A stretch of 64,000 nt of DNA from Heterobilharzia americana (GCA_944470555.2 OX104127.1:158633276-158697275); one strand, 5' to 3'; positions 47,525-57,134 are shown, counted from the stretch's first letter. A program made the numbers and translations. The notes: generated by a model from the letters alone, not told the origin.

Positions 47525-47706
47525 TCTGTTAATACTGTATGATGATTGAAAATGAAATGAAAACTTATGCCACAGCAGGTTACTGGCCTAGTCTTCTACT
47601 AACTGAGTTACGAGCGAGACCCGACTAGTTCGAATCTTGAAGCAGTCAAGATTTTTATTTCACCTTTAATCATCACCCAATACCAATAATACTAATCTGT
47701 CAAACC
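47525..47706 (+). repeat. SINE-C fragment
   Basis: ATGATGATTGAAAATGAAAT, an inverted tRNA-like part, then TAGTTCGAATCTTGAAGCAG, TTTATTTCACCTTTAATCAT and CACCCAATACCAATAATACT. Fold-back head as at 35699. Confidence 0.6.
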
Positions 47707-47707
47707 T

Positions 47708-48810
47708 TATTATTATATTATTTGTCTCCTGAGTTCCTAGTGAACATAGGGATTCAGTAGCACGTCGCTACTTCACTCTCTTCTCTGTAGTCTTTTCAAC
47801 CTGGCTCCACCAATGCCCACAAGCTCTCATTTCTTTCTCACACCATCTCCTCCATTCCACCCTCGACTCAGATGCGTTTCCCATCTGAGTTCCACTCAAC
47901 GGCCTGGCCTGGAGCGTGATGTCCCAAACGATCTTCTCAGTGTATGCCAAATCCATTTCCACTTCCTTCTGCATATTTGTTGAGTGATAGGTTCTTGGTT
48001 GGTTTGTTGCCAGAGTGAATTCCTTGTTGCTTATTCTCTCTGGCCTTTTTATCTGATCTTCAGCATCGAGCTAGCGTAGGCGGCAGTTGTTGATGAATAT
48101 GTGTAGTTTGTTGGAAAACCTTTCTGTAACGAGCCAAGTTTCTCGAGCATCACATAGAAGCACTGACTTGACTGAATTAGTGTTGAAAATCGGGATCTTA
48201 TTCTTTGTGCTGAGTGCAGAAGATCTCCACACTGGTTTCAAGTTAATGAACGCTTGTCTTGCTGCATTTCCGATCCTGTCTGCTTTGACGTCCTTATCTG
48301 TGCATGTGCCGCCTGTAGCTGAAACGATGCTGCATAGACAGGTAGAAGAGGCTACTTCCCTTAAGTTTCTCCAGACAATGATGATTGATGTTTGTTGTTG
48401 TTGTTGGTTGGGTATCTTCATCACCTCTGTCTTCTCTACGTTCACCTGGAGGAAGTGCCGTGTTCTCTGCCTCTTCTGTCGACTTGTTAGTTTTCGCCTG
48501 TAGATCTTCGAGTTTGTGTGACATTATACACAAGTCATCGGTGAAATCGAAATCTTCTACGATCTTTTCTCCGGTCCAGCGTATGTCCCTCTTCTGGCTC
48601 CTCATTGTTCGTTGCATGATCCAGTCCACCACAATCAGGAATATTATGCGTGATAGTAGACAGCCTTGCTTTACTCCTGTCTTCACTTCAAAGGCATCAC
48701 TGAGCTTCCCTTCGTGAATTACTTGGCATGTGACGTCTTCATATAGTTGTTGAATGAGATTGATAAATGTTTGTAGTATTCCGTATGTTGAAGCTACTGT
48801 CAAGCCTTAG
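47708..48810 (-). mobile_element. RTE-type LINE, 3' half with two long open segments
   Basis: The minus-strand frame 48803-48294 reads LQTFINLIQQLYEDVTCQVI, EGKLSDAFEVKTGVKQGCLL (motif B), LIVVDWIMQRTMRS and EDFDFTDDLCIMSHKLEDLQ, in which the catalytic box is TDD. The frame 48445-48071 reads MNVEKTEVMKIPNQQQQQ, then INLKPVWRSSALSTKNKI. It ends at CACTAGGAACTCAGGAGACA AATAATATAATAATA. 5'-truncated. Confidence 0.86.
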
Positions 48811-49499
48811 CCATGTCAAATAGTCACACCGACAAATTTTTACTCGATTTGTCAGAATTAAATGAAAATGATTAGTGGTGATATTGATGGTGATAACAAT
48901 AGTACATCATATCAATCTAGATAATATCGATGTTGATGTACGGATCATCAGAATGAGATTGATGATGAAAATAAAGTCTAGACAATTCCTCTTCCTATAT
49001 GCTAACTATTAGCTGCCAGTTGTGGTGATCTATTTCAAGTTATCTTTATGTATTGGTCCTGGGTAATCAATCTTTGTTGATATGATCAAACGGTATTCAG
49101 TAGAGCCTTAATTAGTGTTGCCCATTTCAATCAAGTGTAGTATAATTGCTGGCTGGTTCGTTAATCAGCTTCTTAACCTCTATGAAAGTTTTCAAGATCA
49201 CCTTTAGACATAGTTTCACATATACATCAGTGGATTTAATTTCATAAAGGCAGTTCTTTTGATTTTCTTTAAAGTGTTTGTTAAGAATTCTTCTTATTTC
49301 TTACGAAGTTTCCTTATGATATGGGATTATCACAGATTTATCCATGTTCTTTGAAGAGAGTTTCAATACATTCTTAATTTCAGTAAACTGACTTCAACTA
49401 TTTTTTTTCTATCTTCTTGGAATGTAAGAAAGCTATCGACTCTGTTGGCCACATTTCAAATGAGTGTTACTTTCTTCATCTAAAGATGGATAGATTGAT

Positions 49500-49810
49500 A
49501 TTCATGGTGGATAGTAGTTAGGAGAGGAAATTGACGATGTACGTTTCGCCCCATTTATGACTCATCAGCTAGGTATATCTATCTACTTATTATCGAACTC
49601 GAGACTTATCACCTCAAACAAATTCTAGCCTCAGTGAGAATTATATCGATCACCATGAAATAAGTCCATCAGGTCGATGAGTCTCAAACAGGACGTCCTG
49701 GATTTCATTAGTAGCCACTATCCATTATTAATGTCAAATTTGAAAATATCTGTAATATAATAGCATCCGTACAAGAGCTCATATACCAATGGTGACCGAC
49801 AGATGAAGGA
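49500..49810. repeat. Sm-alpha-type SINE, head-to-head pair
   Basis: 49505-49625 is minus strand (CTCATCAGCTAGGTATATCT; GAACTCGAGACTTATC). 49630-49800 is plus strand (GTCGATGAGTCTCAAACAGG, GTCCTGGATTTCATTAGTAG, tail GCATCCGTACAAGAGCTCAT). The plus copy has lost its GAAA box by deletion. Confidence 0.7.
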
Positions 49811-50276
49811 AACTTTCAAACTATGATATCAAGAGTAGATTGATAGCTCAGATATCTGTCAATGTTAATTCAATTGGCAAATTACCAATGTGAATATTGT
49901 TGTTATTGTTGTTGTTGTTGTTGCAGGCTTCGCACCTCTATTACTTTCTCAACCTATTTAAGAGACGATAATAGTCTTATTTTAGCATAACTGATCCATA
50001 GTAGATAATTCCTCCTTACTTATGCTTAATTTATAAGGCTTTTGATGTCAAAATGTGTACAATTGACATTTTGTATCTAATCTTATTTACTACCTTTTAA
50101 AGGAAACGTCGAATGCTGGTATGATTATGAAAGTTGATAGATATAGTTTGCTCAACTTGAAACTTAGATCCTTCTCAAAGATAACTGATAATCTATATTT
50201 AGACAAATTTCTATCGAAAAGGTTTACTGCCACCCTATTTATATCGAGGTTATTATGTTCATTTCTAAAGTGATAG

Positions 50277-51069
50277 TGTAGAAAACGAGAAGACTGAGAC
50301 GCAGGAAGGAATGATTATGATTAACATCTTGTACAACTTACACTAAGACAGTTATTTGCATAATTTCCTTCATTTCCTCTTCTACTTCTATCTCGATTGG
50401 CTGTTAATATGCCCACCCTATCTCTTGCGTTTCTGTGAGGAGAATCTTAACCGATTGTTGCTAATTGCCTATGATTTCTGCTGTCCTTTCAACAGATACT
50501 ACTCATATCCATTGTGGTCAGTAGTTCTAATACACTCGTCCTCCATCAAAATTTCTGGTTTGCAGCCATGTTGGTCGTGTTGGTGCTATCTTCGTTTATT
50601 CCAAGTTTCGTACTCTGGGGCTGTTGCATCTCCAGCTCCCTGTCCGTTGGGTTGTCCAACTGTGACTTCAGGCGTTCAACCATTCTCTTCCAAGTCCCCG
50701 TCCCATCCACGTATTCTATGCCGGCATATACCTCTTTCGACCTGCCCCTCAGTAACTTGCTAAGCACATTGACCTTCGCTCCTGGATCTCGACTCAAAGT
50801 CCCTGAGGAGGGCCTTGATATCTCCATCATCGAATACTGCAGGCCACGGGATCTCCACTACGTCCAGAAGCAGTGACACCTATTGTAGTAAACGAGAAGA
50901 CTGAGACGCAGGAAGGAATGATTATGATTGATATCTTGTACAACTTACACTATGGCAGTCATTTGCATAATGTGCTTCATTCCCTCTTCTACTTCTATCT
51001 TAATTTGCTCTTAATACGCCCATGGTGTCTCTTGCGTTTCTGTGAGGAGAATCTTTACCGATTGTTACA
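50277..51069 (-). mobile_element. Small LTR retroelement with gag-like ORF
   Basis: Two direct repeats of ~186 bp, 50277-50463 and 50884-51069, each starting TGTAG(A/T)AAACGAGAAGAC; the right one ends TTACA. Between them a minus-strand frame (50830-50546, 94 codons) reads MMEISRPSSGTLSRDPGAKV, then LRGRSKEVYAGIEYVDGTGT and MVERLKSQLDNPTDRELEMQ. This polar, helix-prone sequence would fit the start of a retroelement gag; I infer this from position, not homology. On the minus strand the first LTR is followed by ATAGGTGTCACTGCTTC, a possible primer-binding site. No pol is present, so it is either internally deleted or a short non-autonomous element. Confidence 0.6.
50546..50830 (-). CDS. Gag-like ORF of the small LTR element
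   Basis: 94 codons, no stop, less AT-rich than the flanks, located between the two direct repeats. Charged and glutamine-rich (ERLKSQLDNPTDRELEMQQP), with no zinc-knuckle visible. Likely a truncated retroelement gag rather than a host gene; the family is not recognised. Ends at KF followed by a stop. Confidence 0.45.
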   Translation of the reverse strand: MMEISRPSSGTLSRDPGAKVNVLSKLLRGRSKEVYAGIEYVDGTGTWKRMVERLKSQLDNPTDRELEMQQPQSTKLGINEDSTNTTNMAANQKF

Positions 51070-51229
51070 CTTACAATACTAAAGCAAATTTCGCTTCTAC
51101 ATTGATTGGTAAGTGGAAAGGCAACCGATTTCATGTTTTCTAGTCCCCTAAGTGCTGATCAAATCCTAATGATCGGTTTGCAATGTGGCCATTAAGCTAA
51201 GAGACTGATCATCGTGGTGCATTTTGATG

Positions 51230-51450
51230 GATGTTAGTTGATCGAAGTCAATAAGCAGTACGCCTTCAATCTACATTTCATTCTTTTTGCCATCCATCAG
51301 CAATGTGTATCTGTAACTTTGAAGGAATTGATGTCCGCTGTGCTATTCGGACCGGCTTCATTCTGTGTTGTTGTCAGTGACGTCTACACTGATCCAAAGT
51401 GTCACATAAACTCGTTAAAAGCTGTTCACTCAATGAACATATGATACAAT
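51230..51450 (+). repeat. Family E-related repeat
   Basis: Block order resembles 42740-42900: CCATCCATCAGCAATGTGTA, TGATGTCCGCTGTGCTATTC, GTTAAAAGCTGTTCACTCAA. The match is weak. Confidence 0.35.
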
Positions 51451-51607
51451 TGGTGATGATGAGGGATTGGTTCAAAAGGTAGTGATAGACAAGCAATCAC
51501 TGATTTCAAGTGATGGAATAAGGGTCAAGTACTCCCGTAGAAGTGCAAAATGACGATAATGGTTATAAGTAAACGGAAGTATACAAAGCAAAGAAGTGAA
51601 ACGAATT

Positions 51608-51765
51608 TAAGATAGTATTCATCATGGATTGGTATCAGTTGGAGGACCATTAAAAACTTGGGATCACTGACCATCTCTTTCGTCCTATCATGGGACTTCT
51701 CACCAGTGCGCATTCACGGCCGTGCCAGACATCGAACTCAGGACCTTCAGGTCTCACGGGATTGG
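51608..51765 (-). repeat. SINE-B, minus-strand copy
   Basis: AAGATAGTATTCATCATGGA, TTGGTATCAGTTGGAGGACC, TTTCGTCCTATCATGGGACT, CATCGAACTCAGGACCTTCA. The GAAA box is kept; CTGAGGA reads GTGAGAA. Confidence 0.68.
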
Positions 51766-52301
51766 CAAACTGACCGAAAAGAATTATTATGATCAGGGTT
51801 GAGAAAGGGGTTCGTAAACACTTTAGAGTGTATGTTTTTAGCTCTTGTTCATATATGACTAGTACTTCAGCTCTACATAAGTGTGGTGGAAACATAGATC
51901 TTGGAGTAGTTCAACTTACCTCTGTGTCTAATCAACAACCAATGCCATCAGGATGGGACAAATGATATGTAAATACAAAAGAATAGACTAAGTTCAGTTT
52001 CATATAAGTACCCTATTGGTTTGCTCCACTATGCAAGCTTAAACGGACGCGAGCACAAAAGAATTGCGGCACAGATGACCACATTGCAAGAAATACAGTT
52101 TTCCACTGATACAACTTTTTTGAAGTGGTGAACTGACACACTAAAAACATGTAGTTAATCATCCAGTTGCAATAATCATCCTCAGTGACCTTCCCGGTAG
52201 TAATTCTGAACTAGGCATATAAGAGAATACAATTATTACTGATAATTTGATTCAAATGGTTTCGCTATGATGAAGAATCTGTTGATACGGATATTCTGAA
52301 G

Positions 52302-52305
<4 letters not shown>

Positions 52306-52335
<30 letters not shown>
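52306..52335 (+). repeat. (TA)n microsatellite
   Basis: About 30 bp of TA, shortly upstream of the LINE fragment that starts near 52370. Confidence 0.9.
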
Positions 52336-52336
<1 letters not shown>

Positions 52337-52694
52337 ACGGGAAAATATATAGACTGTATAAACGCCTAATGATCTTCCTGAATGTGGTGAACTGGACTGC
52401 GTCATGCAACAAACTGTGAGGAGCAAGAAGACTGATATACGCGTTTCACCGATAAAAAAAACCCTAGGAGATTCGGATTCAGCCGGTCACGATTTATGTC
52501 ATATATCTTATGTCGCACAAACTCGAAGACATACAGGCGAAGACCAACAAGTGGGCAGAACAAGCAAGGCAGCAAACATGTGACTTCCTTCAGGTTAACG
52601 TAGAGAGGACAAAGGTGATGAAGATACACAAAAAACAACAACAATAACAACAACCACCATCACAGTGGGAAACCTAAGCGAAGTTATAACTTTC

Positions 52695-52765
52695 ACCTAC
52701 CTATCTATCTACGTGCTTACCTACCTACCTACCTAACTACCTACACACCTACACACCCACCTAGG
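52695..52765 (+). repeat. (CTAC)n / (CACC)n simple repeat inside LINE
   Basis: CTACCTATCTATCTACGTGC, CTACCTACCTACCTAACTAC, CACCTACACACCCACCTAGG: local slippage within the former coding sequence. Confidence 0.85.
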
Positions 52766-53513
52766 CAGCATCCTCTCAAATACAGGCGACACAGGCACAC
52801 ACAAGAATGTCAAAGCAGACGCGAATGGAAAGATATCAACATAGGCTTTTTTTCACTACTCTGAAATATTCAGTGTGGAGATCCATGGCACTACACTACA
52901 CTGCACTGCACTACATTGCACTACACTTAATTCCACTACACTACACTCAGAATAAAGAGTGAACAACATCCAGACATCCCACACTCATCCAGTCAACTTG
53001 GTCAGTGCTTCCATGTGATGCTTAAGAGACTTGACACATTGCCAAAAGTATTTCCAACAAACTCCACACATACATCACATCAACATCAACAGCTAACAAC
53101 CACACTCACTCCATATCGAAGATGAAGATCCGGAGACCAGAACGAATAAGCAAGGAGGAATTCTCACCTGTCAACAAACCAAACAACCAACAAACCATCA
53201 CTCAACAAATTTACAGAAGAAAGAAGAGAGTGTAGATGGATTAGATTGGACATAGACTGAGAAGACAGTCTGGTGACATCACGTGCCAGTCAACGCCAGG
53301 TAACACCAAGCTGTCGAGTGGAATCCAAATCGGAAACCACCAGTCAGGCGTCCGAGGCAAGGTGAGGTTGACATGGAGGAGATTGTGTGAGGAAGAAATA
53401 AAATCTTGTGAGCAGTGGTGGAGTCAAATTAGGATGACGACAGAGACGAGAAGAGAGTGGAATGGAGACGTGCTATTGAAGCCCAATATCCCACTAGGAA
53501 CCAAAGCGAAAAT

Positions 53514-53540
53514 AATAATAATAATAATAATAGTAATACA
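53514..53540 (+). repeat. (AAT)n tail of RTE-type LINE
   Basis: AATAATAATAATAATAATAA TAGTAATA directly after the LINE's 3' end motif, the characteristic RTE tail. Confidence 0.9.
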
Positions 53541-53644
53541 ATAAATATCCTCAAGTAATCTCATTTCCAGCAAAGTCTAATATTAACATAGCATATCCAC
53601 AGAAGGGCAGTAAGTATCCTTTCGGTTGAATCTACAAAGAAAAT

Positions 53645-53660
53645 TAGATACATCTTAGTT
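53645..53660 (+). repeat. Target-site duplication, left copy (16 bp)
   Basis: TAGATACATCTTAGTT, repeated exactly at 53896-53911; the opposite arm has one uninterrupted copy (complement near 57385-57400). Confidence 0.85.
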
Positions 53661-53858
53661 CCATATTAGATTTGTTGATTTGATATAAAGCGCACAGTGA
53701 TACAGTATTATTTACTTGATTACGTTTCGAGCATAAATTATTGCTCATAATCATATGATATGATTATGAGCAATAATTTATGCTCGAAACGTAATCAAGT
53801 AAATAATACTGTATCACTGTGCGCTTTATATCAAATCAACAAATCTAATATGGAACTA
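53656..53858. repeat. Perfect palindrome: 100-bp arms, 3-bp spacer
   Basis: 53656-53755 is the exact reverse complement of 53759-53858; the spacer is TGA. Checked base by base. Each arm contains GAGCATAAATTATTGCTC with GAAACG on the complementary side, resembling stem II plus the GAAAC box of the minimal hammerheads known from Penelope elements, but without a CTGATGA box. It is the core of a 235-bp insertion (53661-53895) flanked by a 16-bp direct repeat. Confidence 0.95.
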
Positions 53859-53895
53859 CATTCTACCACAGTGCCCAAGTTTTTCACTTATATTA

Positions 53896-53911
53896 TAGAT
53901 ACATCTTAGTT
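53896..53911 (+). repeat. Target-site duplication, right copy (16 bp)
   Basis: Exact match to 53645-53660. Confidence 0.85.
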
Positions 53912-54089
53912 ATTCCCTAATTGAGTGTGAAGAATTTAGAATTATTGATTGAGCACTCAACATCAAATGAGATGCGAACTGTAACGAAATTGATCTCAAA
54001 TGATTCAGTTTTGCCATCACTAAATATCTTTCTACCCTCACACATTAACATAGTAATCAGTCACATTATTCTTCAATGATAATAGTGAT

Positions 54090-54350
54090 AAATTATTTGG
54101 TTGTGGTTAGCAGAGGAATTCAGGATGTATATTTCATCCTATTTAGAACTCGTCAGCTTGACACACCTATACCCTAGTGTGTGGTGATGTCATCCCCATG
54201 CTTATCCATCGCTTCAAATACCAATGCGTTAGCCACTAAGAAACAATATTCATCAAGTAAGAGATAAATTATTATAATGAATATCCAGACAATATCGAGA
54301 CATGTATGCAGGAGCCCGTAAACAAATACAGGTCAAATAATTCAACTCAT
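54090..54350. repeat. Sm-alpha-type SINE pair in left arm (minus copy, plus tail)
   Basis: Minus: CTCGTCAGCTTGACACACCT, with CTGACGA and GAAA boxes on the complement. Plus tail: AATATCGAGACATGTATGCA GGAGCCCGTAAAC. The mirror copy in the right arm is at 56945-57222. Confidence 0.75.
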
Positions 54351-54552
54351 TAAGACAACAGTAATAAAAGTTCGAATAGCGATAATCATGTTTACAGTAG
54401 AGAATTGTCAGCATATGATATTGTATCGGTTTATCCACTGTATAATATTTTCATTTACATATTACCATTGGTGTCGTTTTAACAGTACATTGTATGAGAA
54501 AGAAATGAATGCCCTATGTTTTATTAAGTACTCAAATGACAAGTTATAATAA

Positions 54553-54566
54553 ACACTTAGCATAGT
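54553..54566 (+). repeat. Target-site duplication of SINE-B, left copy
   Basis: ACACTTAGCATAGT, repeated exactly at 54747-54760. Confidence 0.88.
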
Positions 54567-54746
54567 TCAAGTTGTTATTCATCGAAGACTGACATCAGTT
54601 GGAGGAACAAAAGAAATCTGGGAGCACTGGACAGCTGTTTCGTCCGACTAGTATGGGATTCCTCAGCAGTGCGCACCCACGACCCCACCAGCAGGGATTG
54701 AACCCGCGACCTTCAGGTTCCGCGACCAGCGCGTTACCATTAAGCC
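54567..54746 (-). mobile_element. SINE-B, complete 180-bp insertion with 14-bp TSD
   Basis: On the minus strand it starts GTGGCTTAATGGTAACGCGC (tRNA-like A box), then GCGGGTTCAATCCCTGC (B box), then the hammerhead region (54672-54624), and ends CGATGAATAACAACTTGA. The flanking ACACTTAGCATAGT duplication is perfect, so the ends are defined exactly and the insertion is relatively young. It has no poly-A and no coding capacity, so a LINE or Penelope partner would have to mobilise it. It lies 184 bp upstream of exon 5. Confidence 0.88.
54624..54672 (-). ncRNA. Hammerhead ribozyme-like motif in SINE-B
   Basis: On the minus strand: stem I GCACTG (54672-54667), CTGAGGA (54666-54660), stem II TCC...GGA, GAAA, short stem III CAG/CTG, GTC cleavage triplet ending at 54630, and stem I partner CAGTGC (54629-54624). 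In the hammerhead core (CUGANGA) the seventh position is free, so G there is allowed. The closing pair of stem II is A/C in this copy but G/C in most others. Cleavage is not proven by sequence. Confidence 0.68.
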
Positions 54747-54760
54747 ACACTTAGCATAGT
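54747..54760 (+). repeat. Target-site duplication of SINE-B, right copy
   Basis: ACACTTAGCATAGT, identical to 54553-54566. Confidence 0.88.
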
Positions 54761-54929
54761 GTTATAAATTTAATGACTACATACTTCATTGTACTTCATG
54801 CTTATTGAAATTTTTGAGTATTAGAATCATCTATTTAGATATTAAAAAGTTAAAAGGGATACACTTTGATAAGATTATATTTAATTATTTCATTGTTTTT
54901 TTTGTTTTTTTTTTTATTCTATTCTCCAG

Positions 54930-55116
54930 GGTAAAGATCTTAAAAATTATATGCGAATGTATAATAATTATTTACCAATGAATTTGGTTCGATTATTCAC
55001 ATTTCAAATATTTCGAGGATTAGAATATTGTCATGCAAAACAAATTTTACATCGTGATCTTAAACCACAGAATTTATTGATTAATAAAAATGGAGATTTA
55101 AAATTAGCAGATTTTG
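54930..55116 (+). CDS. PCTAIRE-type CDK, catalytic-loop exon (HRDLKPQN...DFG)
   Basis: Reads [20 protein letters not shown], then [42 protein letters not shown], plus the first base of the DFG glycine, before GTAAGT at 55117. The catalytic-loop Asp codon is 55056-55058 and the metal-binding DFG Asp is 55110-55112, so both key residues are present. GLEYCH and QNLLIN match PCTAIRE kinases better than PFTAIRE kinases. The junction with the previous exon (VFEFG|GKDLK) has the same length as the family's VFEYLDKDLK. The next exon, which should carry the activation segment, is not visible in the remaining 8.9 kb. The exon sits between the arms of a large inverted repeat (see findings). Confidence 0.96.
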
Positions 55117-55274
55117 GTAAGTAAAACAAAGAAACATAGAAATGATTGAATTCTTAGCGTTACAATTGTTTATTCATTACTTCTAAATCTAGTGTTTCAG
55201 TGATTTCTACCTCTGTCAATGATCAATAGTATGATCAATGTCCAATTCTGTTGAAGAGTAATTATTTTCAAGCT

Positions 55275-55285
55275 AGATTTGACTG
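55275..55285 (+). repeat. Target-site duplication of deleted RTE, left copy
   Basis: AGATTTGACTG, repeated at 55999-56009. Confidence 0.78.
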
Positions 55286-55998
55286 GAACCTCGCTTGGTT
55301 AACTAGTTCACTAGTTATTAGCCGGTCCTAAGCCGGATAAAGAGGGAAGGTTGGGCATAGGGCTAGCAACCCTATCCCGTAAAACAAATCTAACCGCTAA
55401 AAAAACTTCACAAACGAAATATAAAAAATAAAAACAAACTTATTCCCCGCTGGAATCGGAGAGGCGAAATGACGCCAGTTGGTGAAAGCCTTCGGGAAGC
55501 CAATTGGCCGATGTGTCTTCTCTCGATGAAAGCGAAAGTAAACGTGGGGACATGGAATGTCCGCATCATGTTTGAACCCAGTAAGGCAGCCCAGATTGCA
55601 AAAGAGATGAGAAGGTATCACATTGAAGTGTTTGGAATTTGCGAAAGCAGATGGAATGGGAGTGGACTCTTCAAACTGGAGAATCAATAATCTACTCCGG
55701 TCACCCAGACGATAACCGTGAGCAGGAGGAAGTGGAGATGGATTGGGCATGAACTGAGAAGGCCGACTGGGGACTTCATGCGCCAGGCCAGGCAATCGAG
55801 TGGAATCCCGATGGGAAGCGAGGAGTTGGACGTCTGAGGGATGGTGACATGGAGGAGATCGTGCGAGGAGGAAATGAGAGCTTGTGGGCTGTCGTGGAAC
55901 CAGGTTCAAAAGATCTCAGAGAACAGAGGTCACTGGAGACGTGCTACTGAAGCCCTATTTTCCACTAGGAACCCAAGGAACTAATAATAATAATAATA
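55286..55998 (+). mobile_element. RTE-type LINE, 713-bp internally deleted copy with TSD
   Basis: The 5' end GAACCTCGCTTGGTTAACTA leads into the leader shared with 19745-19777. An open frame (55469-55690) then encodes the endonuclease start VGTWNVRIMFEPSKAAQIAK and VFGICESRWNGSGLFKLE. At ~55720 it jumps to the C-terminal block (AGGAGGAAGTGGAGATGGAT TGGGC) and runs to ACTAGGAACCCAAGGAACTA and a (TAA)n tail. An 11-bp duplication flanks it exactly. Endonuclease catalytic parts, RT and linker are all missing. Confidence 0.88.
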
Positions 55999-56009
55999 AG
56001 ATTTGACTG
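55999..56009 (+). repeat. Target-site duplication of deleted RTE, right copy
   Basis: AGATTTGACTG, identical to 55275-55285. Confidence 0.78.
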
Positions 56010-57134
56010 ACCTAATGCATCATGGCCTATCATGAGAACTTTATGTAATCAACTTAGAACTAAGTCAGATTGAAAGCCAATAACTGAGTAGTAGTCTGTT
56101 TGTCATGAAATCTAATGACTTGAGGTTCAATATGTCTTTAATCAGTTAGCGGGTAAAGCGAATCAGCTGTTTTTGTGGTCCCATGTTTTTTACTGGCAGT
56201 CTGAATGACATTGATTGGTGACAAAAATCACCTTAAAATCAATTAATTCTTCATAAACCACCAAATTTTATTGATTTCCAGAAAAATCTTTCGGTTCATT
56301 TTTTACATAAAAAAGCGCAAATTGTCTGATATAACTCAGCATCTACTCTTATGTTTCATTACTTCCTGTTATTTGTCTATAATCAGTCATTATTTTCCTC
56401 TTATTCTTTCCTGGACTCCGGAAATAGAACTATATTGTATTGTGTAGGATTTTGGGGACTGTTATAGAGCAAGCGGTATATCACCAAACGTATGGATCGA
56501 TGCAGTCATGGATACGAGTCTGAACTCTTATAGACTACAAAATTTTATCTGATAACAAGTATCCTTTGCATCTGCACCTCTCTTCATGTCTGGTTTCAGA
56601 GAAGACAAAAAAGAAATACATTAAACTCTTTGCCTGCAAAAACTACATACAGAATTTCAATCATACCATCTTATTTAGATTGTGAATTGTAGGAAAAAAG
56701 TTCTGCTAGACACAATCTGATCAACCAATTTCACAATGGCAAATAATTATCATAACCCTGAAATCATTAGGCATTTCAACAATCGTCTCATTCCTTATTA
56801 TGTACTGTTAAAACGACACCATTGTTAATATGTAAATGAAAAAATATTATACAGTGGATAAACCGATACAATATCATATGTTGACAGTTCTCTACTGTAG
56901 ACATGATTATCGCTATTCGAACTTTTATTACTGTTGTCTTAATGAGTTGAATTATTTGACCTGTATTTGTTTACGGGCTCCTGCATACATGTCTCGATAT
57001 TGTCTGAATATTCATTATAATAATAATTTATCTCTTAACTTGATGAATATTGTTTCTTAGTGGATAACGCTTCGGTATTTGAAACGATGGATAAGTGTGG
57101 GGATAACATCACCACACACTAGGGTATAGGTGTG

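Larger units (their letters stand above)
52370..53540 (+). mobile_element. RTE-type LINE, 3' half with satellite-like internal expansions
   Basis: Starts in CTTCCTGAATGTGGTGAACT GG (RT motif region), passes the AACAACAACAATAACAACAA (Gln-rich) tract at ~52630-52650, then shows expansions inside the element: CTACCTAC repeats at 52700-52755 and CACTACACT repeats at 52890-52950. The C-terminal block (MRLTWRRLCEEEIKSCEQWW, QIRMTTETRREWNGDVLLKP) leads to CCACTAGGAACCAAAGCGAA and an (AAT)n tail. Its last ~460 bp belong to the left arm of the large inverted repeat. Confidence 0.84.
53078..54490 (+). repeat. Large inverted repeat, left arm
   Basis: Pairs with 56800-57977 at an estimated mid-90s percent identity by eye, across single-copy-looking sequence as well as a LINE 3' end and a Sm-alpha SINE. 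It is longer than the right arm because of a 235-bp insertion plus target duplication at 53645-53911. Matching anchors: CTTTCGGTTGAATCTACAAA at ~53619 and its complement at ~57410; GTGTCGTTTTAACAGTACAT at ~54471 and its complement at ~56803. Confidence 0.9.
44652..54929 (+). other. Intron 4 of the PCTAIRE kinase gene (10.3 kb)
   Basis: GTAAGT at 44652 to a long T-rich acceptor ending CTCCAG at 54929. Nothing recognised in 44652-44989, 45601-46067, 47266-47524, 48811-49499, 49811-50276 (except a TTG run near 49898-49922), 51070-51229, 51766-52305 and 54761-54929. The 3' part holds one arm of a large inverted repeat. Confidence 0.85.
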
